A stretch of 64,000 bases of DNA from positions 1 through 64,000 of the forward strand of contig CAJBLH010000017.1 in the NCBI GenBank assembly GCA_903953895.1. Direction: 5' to 3'. Below are positions 28,961 through 37,798 of the stretch, in pieces. Origin of the DNA: an uncultured Desulfobacteraceae bacterium. GTDB taxonomy: Bacteria > Desulfobacterota > Desulfobacteria > Desulfobacterales > Desulfatirhabdiaceae. Positions within the stretch are counted from its first letter, which is position 1; each line of letters starts with the position of its first letter. Made by a program: the position numbers and the translations under genes. The notes below the pieces were generated by a model. It was not told where the DNA came from, searched no databases, and worked only from the letters and a program-made list of their open reading frames with translations.

Positions 28961-29862
28961 GTTGAAACAGCCCAGAGAATTCGTTCTGCCTGAATGGCAG
29001 TAAACTCGGTCATGCAGGCATCATCGGAATAATCCATATAATTTTCGATGGGATCCGGGCCGGGAGCAGAGCAGGTATCCCGACCAATCGGACACTCGAA
29101 CGCTGCTTCAGCCTCGTAGGGCGTGTCATCCACATAATCACCCGGAGAAATACACCCGTTCTGAAATGTGTGGTAGAGTCCCAGGTAATGTCCGACTTCA
29201 TGTACGGCTGTTTTTCCTTCATTATAAGGTGCTGCACTGCCGCCAGGCAGCGTTGAATACAGAATCACGGTACCATGCATAAAACTGTCTTCAGAATAAG
29301 TCCACGGGAAATAGGACCAGCCCAGAATTCCGCCGCTCGGGGAAGTCAGATATATATTTAAGACATGGGTGGGATCCACCGCCAGTTGCATTTTCATCCA
29401 GCGTTCCCTAAAGTAAGTGTATGCGGACGTTCGGAACAACCAGTCACTCTGGGTCCGATCAATGCTGTAAAGCGAAAAGGCAACACCGGAAAGTGCATAA
29501 GAATTGTTCATCATGTTGATCTGCTCCTGAATCTGCGAGTCCGGAACATTTCCGGCGCCATCAGATGCATAGATCACATGAAACGCTACCGGAATATTGA
29601 GAGTTGCCGCCTGAATCTCCCTGTTTTCCTGAAGCCACATAGCCAGATCCGCCGGCGCCCTCGGAATATGGGCCGGGGAAAGATCTTCCGTGGCGCAGCG
29701 GATGCCGGTAACGATTTTTCCATCTTCACCCAAAAACTGAATGGAATGAAGGCCACCAAGTCCGGCATCATCCTGAGCCAATGAGTACATCGGAGTCAGT
29801 ATGAATAAAGAAAAGAAAACTATTATTGAAACAATCTGATTATACTTGGATTTTGCTGTCAT
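28936..29862 (-). CDS. Secreted zinc metalloprotease, M43 (pappalysin/cytophagalysin) type
   Basis: A 308-residue protein with a signal peptide (about 1-29, SIIVFFSLFILTPMYSLAQ) and the metzincin zinc motif HEVGHYLGLYH (about 226-236). MDYSDDACMTEFTAIQAERI near the C-terminus contains the Met-turn region of M43 peptidases; cysteines in GCISPGDYVDDTP and RDTCSAP also fit. It should act in the periplasm or outside. AAGGAG lies 8 nt before the ATG. Substrate unknown. Confidence 0.85.
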   Translation of the reverse strand: MTAKSKYNQIVSIIVFFSLFILTPMYSLAQDDAGLGGLHSIQFLGEDGKIVTGIRCATEDLSPAHIPRAPADLAMWLQENREIQAATLNIPVAFHVIYASDGAGNVPDSQIQEQINMMNNSYALSGVAFSLYSIDRTQSDWLFRTSAYTYFRERWMKMQLAVDPTHVLNIYLTSPSGGILGWSYFPWTYSEDSFMHGTVILYSTLPGGSAAPYNEGKTAVHEVGHYLGLYHTFQNGCISPGDYVDDTPYEAEAAFECPIGRDTCSAPGPDPIENYMDYSDDACMTEFTAIQAERILWAVSTYKPGLLQ

Positions 29863-29979
29863 GAGGTATTCTCCTTATAATATATCGCTATTTTTATAGA
29901 TTTCTATTTGAATTTTTCCGAAAGCAGCATTTCCAGCACTCCCGGAAGATACCTGCAGTGTAGAAAAGTGAACCGCGAT

Positions 29980-30885
29980 CTATGGTTTTTTTGTCGCCGG
30001 AGGCAAGGCGGTCTTTTCTCCAGCGGACTTGATTTTTCCCAATTCCCCAATACTGGCATTGATGGATTCCATTTTGGCTTCCAGGTTTCGAATCAACTGA
30101 CTTGTCTGATCCTGAAGACGTTTTTCCTGATTTTTCATGGCAACTTCAAACGCCTTCTTATCTTCTTTTTCAGATGAAATCAGAGCGAGATCCGCCTGGC
30201 ATTCAGCGACAGCAGTGGTCACACCATTAATGGTTTCAGCATGTTTGGCCAAATCGTCCGATACTTTTTTTTCAATGGCCTTGATATCCGCATTCATTTT
30301 CTCCAGGCTGGTTTTCAGCTCTTTTTGAATCAGGGTCAGCTTGCTTTCCACCCCCGAGATCTCTCCGGCAATTTCTTTCTTGTTCGCCTTTCCTTCCTGG
30401 ATTTCTACCAAGGATGTTTCGGTTTTTTTGATACTGTCCTGAACCGTTGTTTCCATTTTTTTTAGACTATCCTGAACAGCATTTTCCATTTTCCCGATAT
30501 TGTCTTGAACAACAGTATCCATTTTCTTGATACGGTCCTGAATCACAGCTTCAAGCTTTTCCTGGTCTACTACCTTGGCGGCCAGTGTCTCTTCCATTTT
30601 GGCCTGTTTGATCGAAATATTCGAAACGGTTGAGTCCATGCTCTGAGCCAGGCTGGTCAACTCCTTTGCTCCCATATCTTGAGTCTGCGTGACCATTTGC
30701 TGAATATCCCGATACCCGATAAAAATGATGATGCCGATTAAAATGGGGATGAGAATGGTCAGAATCGTTACCCGATGACTCAGTTTTTCAAATCGTTGAT
30801 ACTTGATCTGATCCATAAACAGAGAATCCGGTCTCTCTTCATCCGATACCTGGATTTTGATTTTTGAAGCATCCTGTAAAGTCAT
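29980..30885 (-). CDS. Membrane-anchored coiled-coil protein
   Basis: About 301 residues from MTLQDASKIK. A short cytoplasmic head is followed by one TM helix (VTILTILIPILIGIIIFIGY) and a very long coiled coil rich in K, E, Q and repeated short phrases (VQDxIKKMET variants at roughly 11-residue spacing). The C-terminus is EKTALPPATKKP. The start at 30885 is chosen because it follows the guaA stop by 5 bp; a longer frame to 30936 would overlap guaA. Function unknown; a spacer or structural role at the envelope is inferred. It is probably co-transcribed with guaA. Confidence 0.7.
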   Translation of the reverse strand: MTLQDASKIKIQVSDEERPDSLFMDQIKYQRFEKLSHRVTILTILIPILIGIIIFIGYRDIQQMVTQTQDMGAKELTSLAQSMDSTVSNISIKQAKMEETLAAKVVDQEKLEAVIQDRIKKMDTVVQDNIGKMENAVQDSLKKMETTVQDSIKKTETSLVEIQEGKANKKEIAGEISGVESKLTLIQKELKTSLEKMNADIKAIEKKVSDDLAKHAETINGVTTAVAECQADLALISSEKEDKKAFEVAMKNQEKRLQDQTSQLIRNLEAKMESINASIGELGKIKSAGEKTALPPATKKP

Positions 30886-30892
30886 TAATCTG

Positions 30893-32422
30893 TTATTCCC
30901 ATTCAATCGTACTCGGCGGTTTTGAGCTGATGTCATAGACCACCCGATTGACCCCTTTGACCTGGTTGATGATCTTATTGGATATCGTTCCCAGCAGTTG
31001 ATGAGGAAGTTTCGCCCAATCCGCAGTCATGGCATCCTGACTTGTGACCGCTCGAATCGCCACAATATTTTCATATGTGCGTTTGTCTCCCATGACTCCG
31101 ACACTTTTAATCGGCAACAATACAGCAAAAGATTGCCATAACTTTTTATAATAACCAGCCTTCTTGATTTCTTCAAGCAAAAGGTCATCTGCATCCCGCA
31201 AAATTGAAAGCCGTTTGGCAGTGATTTCTCCGATCACCCGAATCGCCAGACCCGGCCCAGGAAAAGGCTGGCGCCAGATCATCTCATCGGGAAGACCGAT
31301 TTCAGCGCCCAGCGCCCGGACCTCATCCTTGAACAGATATCTTAGCGGCTCAACGAGTTTCAATTTCATGTTTTTCGGCAGGCCCCCAACATTGTGGTGA
31401 GATTTGATTACGGATGATGGGCCGCCGAAAGCCGACTGGGATTCGATCACATCGGGATAGAGGGTACCCTGCGCCAGAAATTCGGCGCCCTTGATTTTGG
31501 CAGCCTCGGCTTCAAAAACATCCATAAAGATTTTACCGATAATTTTCCGTTTTTTCTCCGGATCGACAATGCCGGCAAGAGGTGATAAAAATTTGTTTTT
31601 TGCATTGATGAATCGGATATTGATATCCAGGTTTTTCTTCAAAACGACTTTTAATTTTTCGCCTTCATTTTTCCTGAGCAATCCGTTATCCACAAAAATG
31701 CAGGTCAGATTTCGTCCAATGGCGTTGTGGATCAACAGGGCGGTTACCGATGAATCCACGCCGCCGCTCAGCCCGAGAATGACTTTCTTGTTCTGAACAG
31801 TTTCACGGATATGATCCACGGCTTCCCTGGCAAAGGATTTCATGGTCCAGTTTTTCTGACAGCCACATATCTTGGATAAAAAATTGCCAAGCATAGTTTT
31901 GCCCATCGGTGTGTGTTCGACTTCGGGGTGAAACTGAAGTCCATAAAAACGTTTTTCCCGATGCACCATTGCTGCAATGGGGGTGCTGGGGGTGGATGCC
32001 GTAATTTCAAATCCGTCCGGAAGGCTGACGATGGAATCCCCATGGCTCATCCAGCACCGGGTGTGGGCATCAACATCGCCAAAGAGTCCGTCAGACACCG
32101 GAATACTCAGTTCTGCAAAACCGTATTCCCGTTTGTCGGCATGAGCCACTTTCCCGCCAAGGGCATGCACCATAAACTGCATGCCATAACAGATTCCAAG
32201 AACCGGAATCCCCAGGGACAGAATGGCGGAATCCACGACGGGACTTCCCTTTTCATAAATACTGGAAGGGCCTCCAGAGAGAATAATGCCTTCCGGTTTC
32301 AGCGAGCGAATGTGTTCGATGTCGAGAGTTGGAGGCTCGACCCGGCAGTAAACATGACATTCCCGAACACGTCGGGCAATGAGTTGATTGTACTGGGAAC
32401 CGAAATCGATAATGAGTATCAT
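30893..32422 (-). CDS. guaA: GMP synthase (glutamine-hydrolysing)
   Basis: A 509-residue enzyme converting XMP to GMP with ATP and glutamine. The N-terminal class I amidotransferase domain has the nucleophile in GICYGMQFM (about Cys 79) and a His-x-Glu in FHPEVEHT. The ATP-pyrophosphatase domain has LGLSGGVDSSVTALLIH (about 218-234). The C-terminal dimerisation domain ends KPPSTIEWE. AAGGAAC precedes the ATG. Full length. Confidence 0.97.
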   Translation of the reverse strand: MILIIDFGSQYNQLIARRVRECHVYCRVEPPTLDIEHIRSLKPEGIILSGGPSSIYEKGSPVVDSAILSLGIPVLGICYGMQFMVHALGGKVAHADKREYGFAELSIPVSDGLFGDVDAHTRCWMSHGDSIVSLPDGFEITASTPSTPIAAMVHREKRFYGLQFHPEVEHTPMGKTMLGNFLSKICGCQKNWTMKSFAREAVDHIRETVQNKKVILGLSGGVDSSVTALLIHNAIGRNLTCIFVDNGLLRKNEGEKLKVVLKKNLDINIRFINAKNKFLSPLAGIVDPEKKRKIIGKIFMDVFEAEAAKIKGAEFLAQGTLYPDVIESQSAFGGPSSVIKSHHNVGGLPKNMKLKLVEPLRYLFKDEVRALGAEIGLPDEMIWRQPFPGPGLAIRVIGEITAKRLSILRDADDLLLEEIKKAGYYKKLWQSFAVLLPIKSVGVMGDKRTYENIVAIRAVTSQDAMTADWAKLPHQLLGTISNKIINQVKGVNRVVYDISSKPPSTIEWE

Positions 32423-32580
32423 GGAAGTTCCTTATGAAGGATTATTGGATTAACAATTTGCGAATCATTTCTGAATATGTTAGACACTGGTTAAAATGTC
32501 AATGGGATTTTACCGTATCAGCCGTGTTCAGCCGTTGGCCGGACAGGGCTTGCGCTTTTTTAATACAGCATGGTTTTTTT

Positions 32581-33342
32581 ATGATTATTCAGGTATATGA
32601 AGTACAAACACAAAAAGAAGCTGAACAGTTGATATCTATGGGAGTTGATCATATCGGCAGCGTCATTCTCAGCAGCGATAACTGGAAGCACCCTGTCCTT
32701 AAGGATGTGATCCGGACCGTTGGCGAATTGGGTGCAAGAAGCAGCTTGATCCCGCTGTTCGACGATATTCATGTCATCAAGATGGTTCTTGAATATTATC
32801 AGCCTGATATCATTCACTTCTGCGAAATGCTTCCCGACCAGATCCATCAGCCTGCCGTCCTGGAAAAGCTTCTACACCAGCAATGGCACATCAAGGAAGC
32901 CTTTCCGCAAACCCGCGTGATGCGATCCTTGCCGATTCCTCAACCACCTCATTCGAATGCTGTGTTGGATTATGCCCGGTTGTTTGAACCAGTCAGTGAT
33001 TTTTTTCTCACCGACACCCTGATGGCGCCAAAAGATATTCCAGTACTCAACCAGGATGCTGAAATACAGCCGGTCAGCGAATTTATCGGCATCACCGGCA
33101 AGACATGCAACTGGAATGTCGCCAGAGATTTGGTTGCGGCGTCCAACATACCGGTCATTCTGGCGGGCGGCATTACGCCCGAGAATGTGGCGGCAGGGAT
33201 ACAAAAAGTTCGCCCGGCCGGGGTGGACAGTTGCACGGGCACCAATGCCTGTGATCATCATGGCAAAACAATACGTTTTCAAAAAGATATGAACAAGGTC
33301 AAACGCCTTGTTGCTGCAGCCAGACAAGCTGCGACTCATTAA
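32581..33342 (+). CDS. Phosphoribosylanthranilate isomerase-like protein lacking the catalytic Cys
   Basis: A 253-residue TIM-barrel protein. The C-terminal half matches TrpF: PVILAGGITPENVAAGIQKV with RPAGVDSCTGTNACDHHGKT (phosphate-binding loops). The N-terminus is MIIQVYEVQTQKEAEQLI, where TrpF has KICG(I/L)T, so the general-acid/base Cys is absent. No other trp gene is nearby. It is likely a paralogue with a different isomerase or binding role. Start 32581 was chosen as the first Met of the conserved strand; the upstream 147 bp of open frame looks like leader. efp follows by 17 bp. Confidence 0.75.
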   Translation: MIIQVYEVQTQKEAEQLISMGVDHIGSVILSSDNWKHPVLKDVIRTVGELGARSSLIPLFDDIHVIKMVLEYYQPDIIHFCEMLPDQIHQPAVLEKLLHQQWHIKEAFPQTRVMRSLPIPQPPHSNAVLDYARLFEPVSDFFLTDTLMAPKDIPVLNQDAEIQPVSEFIGITGKTCNWNVARDLVAASNIPVILAGGITPENVAAGIQKVRPAGVDSCTGTNACDHHGKTIRFQKDMNKVKRLVAAARQAATH

Positions 33343-33359
33343 CCAGGAGGATTTTTTTT

Positions 33360-33920
33360 ATGCTTGAAAGTGCCGACCTGAGAAAAGGTCTTAAAATCGA
33401 GATTGACGGCTCCCCTTACATCATCACACAGTTTGAATTCGTCAAACCCGGAAAAGGACAGGCCCTGTACAAATGCCGACTGAAGAACATGCTGACCGGC
33501 TCACAGTTTGACCGCACTTACCGATCCGGGGAAAAATTCAACGAAGCACAGATGGAAGAAATCGAGATGGAATATCTCTATGCCGAAGGAGAGCGCTACT
33601 GCTTCATGAACACCAAGAATTATGAGCAGGAGTACTTAACCGCTGAACAGGTCGGTGAAGGCGTTCAACTGCTGAAAGAAAATACCCTGTGCAGTGTTAT
33701 GTTTTTTCAGGAAAGAGCCATTGGCGTATCGCTGCCGATTTTTGTGGAGCTGAAAATCGTCAGAGCCGACCCCTGGGCAAAAGGCGATACAGCCTCGGGC
33801 GACAGCAAGCCGGCAACCCTTGAAACCGGTTATGTGCTTCAGATCCCCCCCTTTGTCGATGAAGGCGAAACCATTCGGATAGATACCCGAACCGGCCAAT
33901 ATGTGGAACGGGTGAAATAG
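33360..33920 (+). CDS. efp: Elongation factor P
   Basis: A 186-residue three-barrel protein that enters the ribosomal E site to relieve stalling at polyproline. ADLRKGLKIEIDGSPYIITQ, FEFVKPGKGQALYKCRLKNM (the Lys in PGKGQ is at the position modified in other EF-Ps) and the C-terminal PPFVDEGETIRIDTRTGQYV are diagnostic. CCAGGAGGA lies 6-8 nt before the ATG. No epmA/epmB-type genes are in the window. Confidence 0.96.
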   Translation: MLESADLRKGLKIEIDGSPYIITQFEFVKPGKGQALYKCRLKNMLTGSQFDRTYRSGEKFNEAQMEEIEMEYLYAEGERYCFMNTKNYEQEYLTAEQVGEGVQLLKENTLCSVMFFQERAIGVSLPIFVELKIVRADPWAKGDTASGDSKPATLETGYVLQIPPFVDEGETIRIDTRTGQYVERVK

Positions 33921-34034
33921 AAATTCTTGTTCATGTCGCCGAAAACAGAAGTTCTGAATGAGAGATCAATATCGCATCTCTGATGCTTCGTTAATATATG
34001 GATCATACTAAACCTAAATAAAACAGGAGGGTAC

Positions 34035-34751
34035 ATGAAAAAAATCACTTTTCTTTTCACCTTGGGTTTAATGCTGTCTCTTTTTTCCCTGAGCCTGGCC
34101 GCCGAAAAACCCAGGCTCGGTGTCTTACGGTTCACCAACCAGACCTCGGCAGGGTGGTGGAGCGGCAGTATGGGTTCCGAACTTCAGGATATGCTGGCTG
34201 CTGAACTGGCCAATATCGGCGCCTTTCAGGTATTAGAGAGAAAAGAAATCGATGCGGTTCTGGGAGAACAGAACCTGGGGGCCTCCGGAAGAATCGATTC
34301 GCAGACCAAAGCAAAAATCGGCAAAATCAAAGGCGCCAAATACCTGGTCGCCGGCACGGTTTCGGCTTTTGAAGTACAAACCAGCGGTACCGGCGGTGGT
34401 ATTTCAATTATGGGTCTTTCGGTCGGTGGTAAGAACGACAAGGCGTATATGGCGGTTGATTTGAAGGTCATCGACACCACAACCGGCGAGATTGTCGATG
34501 CGCGTACGGTCGAAGCTAGTTCCACTTCATATGGATTGGCTTTAGGAGCCAGTGTGGGAAGTGTATCCGGAAATTTGGGCAATTATGAAAAAACACCTAC
34601 CGGAAAAGCCATTCGCGCCTGCATCATGGAAATCGCCGAGTATCTGGAATGCTCTATGGTTAAGGGGAAAAGCGATCCCTGCATGAGCGAATATGCAGGA
34701 AAAGAATCCACTCGTAGAGAGAAAACCAAAAAATCCATAGACTTACAGTAA
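34035..34751 (+). CDS. CsgG/HfaB-like secreted protein
   Basis: A 238-residue protein with a signal peptide (about 1-22, FTLGLMLSLFSLSLAAE; no lipobox Cys). The fold motif KPRLGVLRFTNQTS is followed by LAAELANIGAFQVLERKEID and KGAKYLVAGTVSAFE, the pattern of the CsgG nucleotide-binding-like domain. CsgG itself is a lipoprotein secretion pore; this soluble relative more likely serves in an envelope assembly or as a periplasmic factor. The C-terminus is charged (TRREKTKKSID). CAGGAGG precedes the ATG. Confidence 0.8.
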   Translation: MKKITFLFTLGLMLSLFSLSLAAEKPRLGVLRFTNQTSAGWWSGSMGSELQDMLAAELANIGAFQVLERKEIDAVLGEQNLGASGRIDSQTKAKIGKIKGAKYLVAGTVSAFEVQTSGTGGGISIMGLSVGGKNDKAYMAVDLKVIDTTTGEIVDARTVEASSTSYGLALGASVGSVSGNLGNYEKTPTGKAIRACIMEIAEYLECSMVKGKSDPCMSEYAGKESTRREKTKKSIDLQ

Positions 34752-35060
34752 AAAATCGGCGGGGATTCATCTCTTGTTTGAGATATAGACATCAGGTCGG
34801 GCGCAGACCCGGCCTGGTTCAGGAAACTACAGGAGCCCAGTATTCTGTGTTTTTTGTTAGGATATGCAAAAGGAATATTTCCCAACCCGGAAGTTTTTTA
34901 TTGCACTTATACGCTTTTTCGTTATATTGCACCGCGATTTCAATCATCGTCTCCGCTGGGTCATATTCCCATTTTTTTATCTCAACTTTCCGGCCCGCCA
35001 CTGTGCTGATACCCATTTTATTAGATAAATCCAATCTGTTTCATTAAGGAACATTTTCCC
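34752..35060. other. Intergenic stretch, possible small minus-strand frame
   Basis: 309 bp without a clear gene. A minus-strand frame (34819-35034, 71 codons) has protein-like composition (GRKVEIKKWEYDPAETMIEI), but no good ribosome binding site and no family I know. No hairpin terminator or promoter stands out. Confidence 0.35.
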
Positions 35061-36113
35061 ATGCGAATTGCTGTTTTATATGGAAGGATGTCCGAGAATA
35101 TTTCGAAAGATGAACAGGATGGATTGGTACAGGTTGAATCTGTTTCGCAGGCATTGATCGACTTGCACCATGACCCGGTTCCAGTCGGTTTTTCCTTGAA
35201 TATTCAAGAAACCCTGAAGAATATCGTCAATATCAATCCGTCACTGATATTCAATCTGGTAGAGTCAATCGATGGACAGGGGCGGCTGATCCATTTAGCG
35301 CCTGCCATACTGGATGCCATGAACATCGTCTATACCGGCGCAGGAACCGATGCCATTTATACCACATCCAACAAGATTCTGGCCAAACAGATGTTAAGAG
35401 CCGCACGCATTCCCACGCCTTTTTTCATGACTCCGGAAAAGGCCAGGCATCGCAAATCGCCGCTGTGCAGTCCCAGCATCATCAAATCCGTATGGGAACA
35501 TGGTTCGATCGGGATAGGTTATGATTCCGTGGTATTCCCCAAGACCCACGATCAGCTTCTTCAGGAGATGGACCGCCGTAAAGGCCGGCTGGGAGGAGCA
35601 TGTTTTGCCGAAGCCTTCATTGAAGGCCGGGAATTCAATCTTTCACTTCTGACCAAAAACAGCAACGGCAACCCCCAGGTGCTGCCGCCGGCCGAGATCC
35701 GTTTTGAAAACTATCCCAAAGACAAACATAAAATTGTGGATTACAAGGCCAAGTGGGAATCGGAATCCTTTGAATACCAGCATACCGTTCGCTCATTTGA
35801 CTTTCCGGAACATGACAAGCCGCTTCTGAACAAGATCGATAAAATCGCCAGAGAATGCTGGAAGCTGTTTAATTTAAAAGGATATGCCCGGGTGGATTTC
35901 CGGGTGGATGACAGCGGCAATCCCTGGGTTCTTGAAGTCAATACCAATCCCTGTATTGCACCGGACAGCGGATTTGTGGCCGCCGCCGACAAAGCGGATT
36001 TGACCTTTACGCAGATCGTGGAGCGCATCCTTCACGAACCGATGGCGCAAATCGCTGAGCAGATCCACGCGGATTCCGACGCGCTGTCATGGAAAATCGC
36101 CGTAAATGCCTAA
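35061..36113 (+). CDS. ATP-grasp ligase of the D-Ala-D-Ala ligase family
   Basis: A 350-residue ATP-grasp enzyme. The C-terminal core ARVDFRVDDSGNPWVLEVNT then NPCIAP matches the Mg- and ATP-binding segment of Ddl enzymes (usual form EINTxPG). The middle has SVWEHGSIGIGYDSVVFP (glycine loop) and AEAFIEGREFNLSLL. The N-terminus (YGRMSENISKDEQD) differs from the GGxSxE..VS of true Ddl, so peptidoglycan D-Ala-D-Ala formation is doubtful; another amino-acid ligation is likely. It overlaps the next GNAT gene by 8 bp, suggesting a dedicated ligase-acetyltransferase pair. Confidence 0.8.
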   Translation: MRIAVLYGRMSENISKDEQDGLVQVESVSQALIDLHHDPVPVGFSLNIQETLKNIVNINPSLIFNLVESIDGQGRLIHLAPAILDAMNIVYTGAGTDAIYTTSNKILAKQMLRAARIPTPFFMTPEKARHRKSPLCSPSIIKSVWEHGSIGIGYDSVVFPKTHDQLLQEMDRRKGRLGGACFAEAFIEGREFNLSLLTKNSNGNPQVLPPAEIRFENYPKDKHKIVDYKAKWESESFEYQHTVRSFDFPEHDKPLLNKIDKIARECWKLFNLKGYARVDFRVDDSGNPWVLEVNTNPCIAPDSGFVAAADKADLTFTQIVERILHEPMAQIAEQIHADSDALSWKIAVNA

Positions 36114-36609
36114 GCAAGCTCCGAATGTATCGTTTCGAGATACCGTTCGGTGTTCAGACCCTGAAGACATTTTTCGCCTGGCTGAATCCTCTGGAATTTT
36201 TTATCCCGAAGAAACGGCCGTTGCACGGGAACTTGCCGAAGAAAGACTGATCCGGGGAACTTCGAGCGGTTATGATTTCCTGTTTGCGGAAACAAACGGC
36301 GCCGTCATCGGGTATACGTGTTTTGGCCCGATTCCGTTCACTCAAGGCCGGTTTGACCTTTACTGGATTGCTGTTCAGAAAGACCTTCAGGGGACGGGTG
36401 TCGGCAGGCATCTTCTGGAGCTGACGGAACTGCGGATTCAGGCAATGAAAGGCCTGCGAATTTACGTGGATACATCCTCCCGAAAACCCTATGCGCCGAC
36501 CCACCGATTCTATCATTCCTGCGGCTATCATCAGGAGGCGGTTCTGATGGATTTTTATGCCCCTGGAGACGATAAGATCATCTATATGAAAGCATTGTCA
36601 TGCCGGTAA
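36106..36609 (+). CDS. GNAT-family N-acetyltransferase
   Basis: A 167-residue single-domain GNAT protein with the acetyl-CoA loop VQKDLQGTGVGRHLLELTE (Q/RxxGxG) and the C-terminal YVDTSSRKPYAPTHRFYHSC, YHQEAVLMDFYAPGD. It overlaps the ATP-grasp gene (8 bp) and tgt (10 bp), so the three are one transcript. The substrate is probably linked to the product of the ATP-grasp enzyme, by inference from coupling. Confidence 0.85.
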   Translation: MPKQAPNVSFRDTVRCSDPEDIFRLAESSGIFYPEETAVARELAEERLIRGTSSGYDFLFAETNGAVIGYTCFGPIPFTQGRFDLYWIAVQKDLQGTGVGRHLLELTELRIQAMKGLRIYVDTSSRKPYAPTHRFYHSCGYHQEAVLMDFYAPGDDKIIYMKALSCR

Positions 36610-37718
36610 AAGACATTCAGTTTCAACTTCAAACCGTTGACCCCTGCGGGGCAAGGCGGGCCGAGTTTACCACCGACCACGGAACGGTTCAGACGCCGGC
36701 GTTCATGCCGGTGGGAACGGCCGGTTTCGTGCGCTCCACCATGCCGAAAGATGTGGCAGAAACCGGGGCTCAGGTGGTGCTGGCCAATACCTACCATTTA
36801 TCGCTCAGCGAACGTCTGGCATCGGTACAGCGCATAGGCGGACTGCATCGCTTCATGGGGTGGAACCAGACCATTCTGACCGACTCCGGAGGGTTTCAGG
36901 TGTTTTCCCTGCCCCAAAAGGAAATCACCGAAGAAGGTGTCAGCTTTGCTTATGAGGAAAACGGGGAGCGACTCTTTCTGGGCCCGGAACGTTCCATGGA
37001 AATCCAGCGGGACTTGGGGGCCGACATCGTCATGGCCTTTGACGAATGCGTCGAGTATCCGGCGCCGGAGGCTTATGTGGAAAAATCCCTGCAACGCACC
37101 ACACGGTGGGCCGCACGGTGCCGGGATGTTTCTCTTCAGCCCCACCAGTTTCTGTTCGGCATCATACAGGGCGGCGTGTATCCGCATCTTCGGGAAAGAA
37201 GTGCAAAAGAGATCACCGCCATTCCCTTTGACGGATTTGCCATTGGCGGGGTCAGCGTCGGCGAAGGATTCGAGCTGATGCAAACGGTTGTACAGTACAC
37301 GACGCCGCTGTTACCGGATCATCTACCGCGGTATCTGATGGGTGTTGGACTTCCGGAAGACCTTCTGGCTGCGGTATCGCTGGGCATGGACATGTTCGAC
37401 TGCGTGATTCCCACCCGGTACGCCAGGCAGGGAACGTTTTTTACCCGCCTGGGGAAACTCCGGATCATGGACAAAACTTATCGAAAGGATAAATATCCGA
37501 TCGATACCCATTGTTCGTGTTATACCTGTCGGACATATTCGCGCATGGTGCTCCGATATCTGTTTTTTACCCGGGATCCGCTGGCCGAAACCCTGGCCAC
37601 CATCCACAACCTGACGATGTATCAGGACCTGATGAAGGACATGCGGCAGGCGATTGAACAACATCGCTTTGCGGCATTCCGGAAGGAGTGGCTGGCAAGG
37701 TATCATAAAACTGGCTGA
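36600..37718 (+). CDS. tgt: Queuine tRNA-ribosyltransferase
   Basis: A 372-residue TIM-barrel enzyme exchanging G34 for the queuine precursor preQ1 in tRNAs with GUN anticodons. Present are FTTDHGTVQTPAFMPVGT, the general-acid/base Asp in LTDSGGFQVFSL (about 93), the nucleophile Asp in MDMFDCVIPTR (about 267) and the zinc site CSCYTC with a later His (IHNL). Full length. It overlaps the upstream acetyltransferase gene by 10 bp. Confidence 0.96.
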   Translation: MPVKDIQFQLQTVDPCGARRAEFTTDHGTVQTPAFMPVGTAGFVRSTMPKDVAETGAQVVLANTYHLSLSERLASVQRIGGLHRFMGWNQTILTDSGGFQVFSLPQKEITEEGVSFAYEENGERLFLGPERSMEIQRDLGADIVMAFDECVEYPAPEAYVEKSLQRTTRWAARCRDVSLQPHQFLFGIIQGGVYPHLRERSAKEITAIPFDGFAIGGVSVGEGFELMQTVVQYTTPLLPDHLPRYLMGVGLPEDLLAAVSLGMDMFDCVIPTRYARQGTFFTRLGKLRIMDKTYRKDKYPIDTHCSCYTCRTYSRMVLRYLFFTRDPLAETLATIHNLTMYQDLMKDMRQAIEQHRFAAFRKEWLARYHKTG

Positions 37719-37732
37719 GGGCAGAAGGATGA

Positions 37733-37776
37733 AGTGGGCAGTAGATGCTACCGGGAAGCTGCCTTCACTGCCCACT
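37733..37776. terminator. Stem-loop between convergent tgt and FAD oxidoreductase genes
   Basis: AGTGGGCAGT (37733-37742) is the exact reverse complement of ACTGCCCACT (37767-37776), with a 24-nt loop. It lies between two genes that converge, so it may end transcription from both sides, although no T-tract follows. Confidence 0.5.
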
Positions 37777-37798
37777 GATTCCTGCCCCACCTGAATTC

